The notes below the pieces were generated by a model. The model made no database searches and had not been told where the DNA came from. It saw only the letters and a program-made list of their open reading frames with translations. This document shows, piece after piece, positions 4,735-8,689 of a stretch of DNA of 8,689 nt. The DNA is from Alphaproteobacteria bacterium. GTDB taxonomy: Bacteria > Pseudomonadota > Alphaproteobacteria > JAJTHO01. Location of the stretch: positions 1 through 8,689 of the forward strand of contig JAJTHO010000101.1 of assembly GCA_021297975.1 (NCBI GenBank). The letters run 5' to 3'. Every line of letters begins with the position of its first letter. The first letter of the stretch is position 1. A program made the translations under genes and the position numbers.

Positions 4735-7700
4735 TTATAGCGCCGCCGCATGCTTATGCTTTGGAACGCTCAGCAGCACATAAAACGCCGGCACCACAAA
4801 CAGCGTCATCAGCGTCCCCACGCTCATCCCGCCCACCACAACCCAGCCAATGGCCGCGCGCGCTTCGGCTCCCGCGCCCGCCGCTAAGGCAAGCGGTACC
4901 GCGCCGAGAATGGTTGCCGCCGTTGTCATCAAAATCGGGCGCAGGCGGATTAAGGCAGCTTGCTGCATTGCCTCCAGCACATTCGCCCCGCGCTCCTGCA
5001 ACTGATTGGCAAATTCCACAATCAAAATACCGTTTTTCGCAATGAGTCCCACGAGCGCAATGAGGCCAATTTGCGTGTAGACGTTCAAACTTCCCCCCGT
5101 CAGCCACACCGCTAGAAGCGCGCCAAACAGCGCCAGCGGCACGGTCAACAATATAACAAGCGGATCAAGCCAGCTTTCAAACTGCGCCGCCAAAACGAGA
5201 TAAATAAACACCAGCGCCAGCGTGAAAATAAGCCCCAAGCTGCTGCTGGATTCTTTAAATTCCCGGCTTTGGCCAAAATATTCGGGAATGGCGGTTGCAT
5301 CAATTTTCTCAAGCTCCGCCTTCATCCAGTCTAGCGCCTCCCCCAGCGCATAACCGGGGGCGAGGTTGGCGGTAATTTTGGCGGCGCGCAGCTTGTTAAA
5401 ATGGTTGAGTTCGCGCGGCGCAACGCTTTCCTTTAACGTCACCAAATTGCCGAGCGGCACCATCTCGCCGCTTGCCGCCCGCACATGAATACTGTTGATG
5501 TCCTGCGGCCGTTCGCGCCCATTGTTTTCAATTTGCACCAACACATCATACTGTTCGCCGCTGCGCTTAAAGCGCGTCACCTGACGGCTGCCCAGCATAG
5601 TTTCCAGCGTGCGGCCAATGCTTTCAACAGAAATGCCCAAAGCAGCCGCCTTGTCTCTATCAACCGTGATTTTAAGCTCTGGCATACTGAGTTTTAAATC
5701 GCTGTCGGGGGTGATGAAGTTGGGGTTTTGCTGCATTTTCGCAACCAGCTCATTGGCAACCTTGCTCAGGTCTTCAAAGCTGCTGGTTGATGCAATCACA
5801 AAATCAATCGGCAACGAACGGGTATTTTGCCCTAAAGAGGGCGGATTGCTGGTTGAGGCCAGCAACCCCGGAATGGTGCTCAGTTTGCTGCGCAGGGATT
5901 CGTTTATCTCGGTGGAATGGCGGCTACGCTCACTCCAATCTTTTAAAAGGATAACCCCTGTGCTCTGAACAATCACCGGGAAACCTATCGCCACAAAGTG
6001 CGCACGCGCCTCAGGAATTGCCTCAAAAATTTCTTCAATGTCGCGCATATAGCGATCGCTGTATCCGACCGTCGATCCTTCTGGGGCGCGCGCGGAAAGG
6101 AACAAGACCCCTCTATCTTCTGCGGGGGTGAGCTGGCGCGGCAAGATAAAGAATATAAGCGCAGCCAATAGCGCAACAGCCCCCGCACCGCTGTATATCG
6201 CGCGGCGGCTGCTTAGTGTTTTGCCAAGCCAGCGCGCATACCCTGTCTCTACCGCTCGCAAGGTGTTTTCCGAGCGCGCCTTCCATCCAGTTGCCGCCTG
6301 CTCTTCGCGGTGCAAAAGCTTGCTGCACAGCATCGGCGCGAGGGTCAGCGCCACAAACCCGGAAATGAGCACCGCCGCCGACAACGTCAGCGCAAATTCA
6401 ATAAACAGCCGCCCCGTTGCCCCGGTTGCAAAGGCCATGGGCGCAAACACCGCCGCTAAAGTTATTGTCATCGCCACAACTGCAAAACTAATCTCGCGCA
6501 TACTGGTAAGCGCCGCTTCAAACGGCGCCATCCCCTTTTCCACATGCCGCGTGGTATTCTCCAAGACCACAATCGCATCATCCACCACAAGGCCAATAGC
6601 AATCACCATGGATAATAAAGTCAACGTGTTGAGCGTAAAACCAAAGGCATACATGAGCGCCAGCGCGCCAATAAGCGAGACAGGGATAGTCACAAGCGGT
6701 ATAAGCGTCACGCGCGCGCTGCGCAAAAACAGAAATGTCACCAGCGCAACCAGCACTGTTGCCTCAAAAATCGTGCGGAATACGGCTTTTATTGAGGCGT
6801 TAATGAACACCGAGCTGTCATAGGCAACATCCAGATGCATGCCGTCTGGTATGGATTTCTGCAAATCCCCCAGCGATTGCCGCACCCGTTTCGATATCTC
6901 CAGTGGGTTCGCGGTTGATTGCTTCACAATCGCTAACGACACCGAATTGCGCCCCATAAACCGGGCAACCTGCCGCTCATCCACCGCCCCATACACAATC
7001 CGCGCCACATCGCCGAGGCGTACAATGCCGCCGTTTTCCTCGCGCCTGAGGGTAATCGCCGCAAACTGCTCCGGCGTGTTTAAATCCGTCTGGCTGAGCA
7101 CAGTAAATTCCCTTGATGCGCTTTCAACACGCCCGGCTGGAATCTCCACGTTTTGCTCCCGCAGCGCGTTTTCCACATCCTCTGTGGTGAGGCCATACCC
7201 GCCCAGCCGCAGCGCATCCAGCCATATGCGCATCGACAGTTTCCGCGCTGCAAACACGTTAACCCGCGCAACCCCATCCAAAATCGCCAGCCTGTCCTGC
7301 ACCAGCAAATCCGCGACTTCCGAGACTTCCAGCTGGTTATGCACCTCACTGTTGAGGTTAACCCACATCATCGGGCTGGCATCCGCCTCAACCCGCGCCA
7401 CAATCGGCTCTTCCACATCATCGGGCAGCCGCCCCCGGCTGCGCGACACCCTATCCCGCACATCGTTTGCCGCCGCATCCGGATTCCGTGTCAGTCGGAA
7501 TTGCACCGTCACCTGGCTGGATTCGGCGCGGTTAACCGAGCGTATAAAATCAACCCCCTCAATCCCCGACAGCTCATCTTCCAGAGGCTTCGTGACCTGC
7601 GTCTCCATGATTTCCGCAGAAGCACCAACATACTTTGTCTCAACGGTCACAACCGGGGTATCAATATTCGGGTATTCTCGCACCGGCAGCCGGTCAAAAC

Positions 7701-7785
7701 ACACAATCCCGATCAGCACGAGCATGATATTCATGACGGTCGCGAAAACTGGCCGCTTGATAGACGTTTCAGCGAGCGTGCTCAC
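4735..7785 (-). CDS. RND efflux transporter permease, HAE1 type
   Basis: A 1016-residue inner-membrane proton antiporter of the AcrB/MexB-like hydrophobe-amphiphile efflux class, normally a trimer working with an adaptor and a TolC-type channel. It starts SIKRPVFATVMNI (TM1, about 8-30), followed by the first periplasmic porter region. TM2-TM6 lie at about 335-485 and a second periplasmic region at about 555-840. TM8-TM12 include FIYLVLAAQFESWLDPL (860-876). Proton-relay residues are present: D402 and D403 in IGLVVDDAIVVLEN, K917 in LVGLIAKNGILIVEF and R949 in RLRPILM. These motifs argue against the heavy-metal CusA class. It starts at GTG 7785, overlapping the adaptor stop as GTGA, so the two are translationally coupled. 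The C-terminus is short and basic (VPKHKHAAAL). The gene is intact and of normal length; substrates cannot be read from sequence. Confidence 0.95.
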   Translation of the reverse strand: MSTLAETSIKRPVFATVMNIMLVLIGIVCFDRLPVREYPNIDTPVVTVETKYVGASAEIMETQVTKPLEDELSGIEGVDFIRSVNRAESSQVTVQFRLTRNPDAAANDVRDRVSRSRGRLPDDVEEPIVARVEADASPMMWVNLNSEVHNQLEVSEVADLLVQDRLAILDGVARVNVFAARKLSMRIWLDALRLGGYGLTTEDVENALREQNVEIPAGRVESASREFTVLSQTDLNTPEQFAAITLRREENGGIVRLGDVARIVYGAVDERQVARFMGRNSVSLAIVKQSTANPLEISKRVRQSLGDLQKSIPDGMHLDVAYDSSVFINASIKAVFRTIFEATVLVALVTFLFLRSARVTLIPLVTIPVSLIGALALMYAFGFTLNTLTLLSMVIAIGLVVDDAIVVLENTTRHVEKGMAPFEAALTSMREISFAVVAMTITLAAVFAPMAFATGATGRLFIEFALTLSAAVLISGFVALTLAPMLCSKLLHREEQAATGWKARSENTLRAVETGYARWLGKTLSSRRAIYSGAGAVALLAALIFFILPRQLTPAEDRGVLFLSARAPEGSTVGYSDRYMRDIEEIFEAIPEARAHFVAIGFPVIVQSTGVILLKDWSERSRHSTEINESLRSKLSTIPGLLASTSNPPSLGQNTRSLPIDFVIASTSSFEDLSKVANELVAKMQQNPNFITPDSDLKLSMPELKITVDRDKAAALGISVESIGRTLETMLGSRQVTRFKRSGEQYDVLVQIENNGRERPQDINSIHVRAASGEMVPLGNLVTLKESVAPRELNHFNKLRAAKITANLAPGYALGEALDWMKAELEKIDATAIPEYFGQSREFKESSSSLGLIFTLALVFIYLVLAAQFESWLDPLVILLTVPLALFGALLAVWLTGGSLNVYTQIGLIALVGLIAKNGILIVEFANQLQERGANVLEAMQQAALIRLRPILMTTAATILGAVPLALAAGAGAEARAAIGWVVVGGMSVGTLMTLFVVPAFYVLLSVPKHKHAAAL

Positions 7786-8689
7786 GGTTTAACCTGCACC
7801 GCTTGGCCGGGTCTTAGCTTATTCTGGCCGCTGATGACTATTTTCTGCCCCGCGCTCAGCCCCTCGCGCACCTCCACCAGCGTGCCTTGCCGTGCGCCGC
7901 TCACAACCGCTTTACGCTCCAGCTTGCCGTCTGCGTTAATAAGCAGCACCGCCGCCCGGTCGCCCTGCGGTATCAGCGCCTCTTCCGGAACCAGCAGCGC
8001 ATCATCCCGCCTACCCGTCACGAGCACTGCCCGCGCAAACATCCCCGATTGCACCGCGCCGCCGGTGTCCGTAAGCCGCGCCCGCACCGCTAATGTGCGC
8101 GTGCGCGCATCAATCTGCGGATCCACCGCAATAACGCTTGCTGTCCAGACTTTGCCGGGCACAGCATCAACGCGCACCGTAACGCTTTGCCCCACAGACA
8201 CCTGCCCCGCCGCGTTCTCCGGCACACTGAAATCCACGTTCAGCGGCTCTAAGGCTGTAAACGAGACAAGGTCTTTACCCGGCTGAACATACTCGCCCAG
8301 ACTCACGCGCCGCAGCCCCGGAATCCCGGCAAAAGGCGCACGCAGCTCTGTTTTGTCCAGCCGTGCTTGCGCTTGCTCTAAATTCGCCCGCGCGGTGCGG
8401 CGCTGCGCTTCGGCTTCATCGCGCACGCGTTCAGAACCCGCCGCGCTGCGGATAAGATTATCCGCCCGCTTGTAATTGGTCTCGGCAAGACTCACCGCCG
8501 CCTGCGCCGCTGCTAAATCCCCTTTAGCAAGGCGCTGATCCAGCGTTATCAACGGCGCGCCCATCGGCACGGCTTTTCCTTCGGTAAAATGAATCGTCTC
8601 AACAACGCCGGTTATTTCCGGACGCAGGATAATGGCGTTTTCAGCCCGAATCGAGGCCACTGCTTCTAGGGTTATTTCTAAAGGCTGCG
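7782..8689 (-). CDS. RND periplasmic adaptor subunit (HlyD/AcrA type), N-terminus off the right edge
   Basis: A membrane fusion protein that links the RND permease to the outer-membrane channel. The frame stays open to the window end: residues QPLEITLEA upstream of the GTG at 8660 continue the family pattern, so that GTG is not the true start, and the signal peptide or lipobox lies outside the window. About 302 residues are visible. In order they are the first lipoyl half RPEITGVVETIHFTEGKAV, a short helical hairpin rich in Ala/Glu/Arg (about 8537-8355), the second lipoyl half LRAPFAGIPGLRRVSLGEYV with its PG turn, a beta-barrel region (LNVDFSVPENAAGQVSVGQS and on) and a membrane-proximal C-terminal domain ending RPGQAVQVKP. 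It lies upstream of the permease in the same operon and overlaps it by 4 nt. The outer-membrane partner is not in view. Confidence 0.93.
   Translation of the reverse strand, partial: QPLEITLEAVASIRAENAIILRPEITGVVETIHFTEGKAVPMGAPLITLDQRLAKGDLAAAQAAVSLAETNYKRADNLIRSAAGSERVRDEAEAQRRTARANLEQAQARLDKTELRAPFAGIPGLRRVSLGEYVQPGKDLVSFTALEPLNVDFSVPENAAGQVSVGQSVTVRVDAVPGKVWTASVIAVDPQIDARTRTLAVRARLTDTGGAVQSGMFARAVLVTGRRDDALLVPEEALIPQGDRAAVLLINADGKLERKAVVSGARQGTLVEVREGLSAGQKIVISGQNKLRPGQAVQVKP

Noticed and set aside
7153..8286. Long plus-strand open frame of 377 codons across the RND/adaptor junction
   Set aside because: It is antisense to two clearly recognisable transport genes, has a low-complexity Pro/Arg/His composition, and shows no recognisable domain. 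The similar 6839-7792 and 6128-6823 frames were dropped for the same reason.

Overview
The window looks like compact chromosomal DNA of an alphaproteobacterium. This rests on two gene neighbourhoods familiar from that class: priA / transaldolase / DUF484 / xerC, and bolA divergent from a small J-domain protein with a conserved Cys cluster. An RHH_4-type ribbon-helix-helix protein, a family common in alphaproteobacteria, lies between them. No lineage below class can be fixed. No tRNA, rRNA, CRISPR array, insertion sequence or phage gene is visible, and almost every base is coding.

Layout. Positions 1-80 (minus) hold the first codons of a gene leaving the left edge, probably priA, with a good Shine-Dalgarno site and GTG start. 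A plus-strand run follows: transaldolase (140-826), DUF484 protein (838-1572) and tyrosine recombinase XerC (1551-2471), the last two overlapping by 22 nt. Convergent to it on the minus strand are bolA (2840-3106) and the RHH protein (2480-2770). The J-domain gene (3132-3689, plus) diverges from bolA with only 25 bp between start codons and ends in a four-base shared stop (TTAA) with a CgeB-like glycosyltransferase (3686-4696, minus). The right half is a minus-strand transport operon: a periplasmic adaptor (7782 to beyond 8689), an RND/HAE1 permease (4735-7785, GTGA overlap with the adaptor) and, 37 nt downstream, the glycosyltransferase.

How they fit together. The left block combines central carbon metabolism (transaldolase) with chromosome maintenance (PriA, XerC). 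The middle holds small iron-sulfur/stress and co-chaperone-type genes. The right block is the inner-membrane and adaptor part of a tripartite efflux pump; the outer-membrane TolC-type partner and any regulator are not in view. The most useful second-look items are the glycosyltransferase placed at the end of the efflux operon, the uncharacterised Cys-cluster J-domain protein with a predicted leaderless transcript, a possible autoregulatory operator before the RHH gene, and active-site residues that make the first gene a transaldolase rather than a fructose-6-phosphate aldolase. I found no clearly new multi-gene system.
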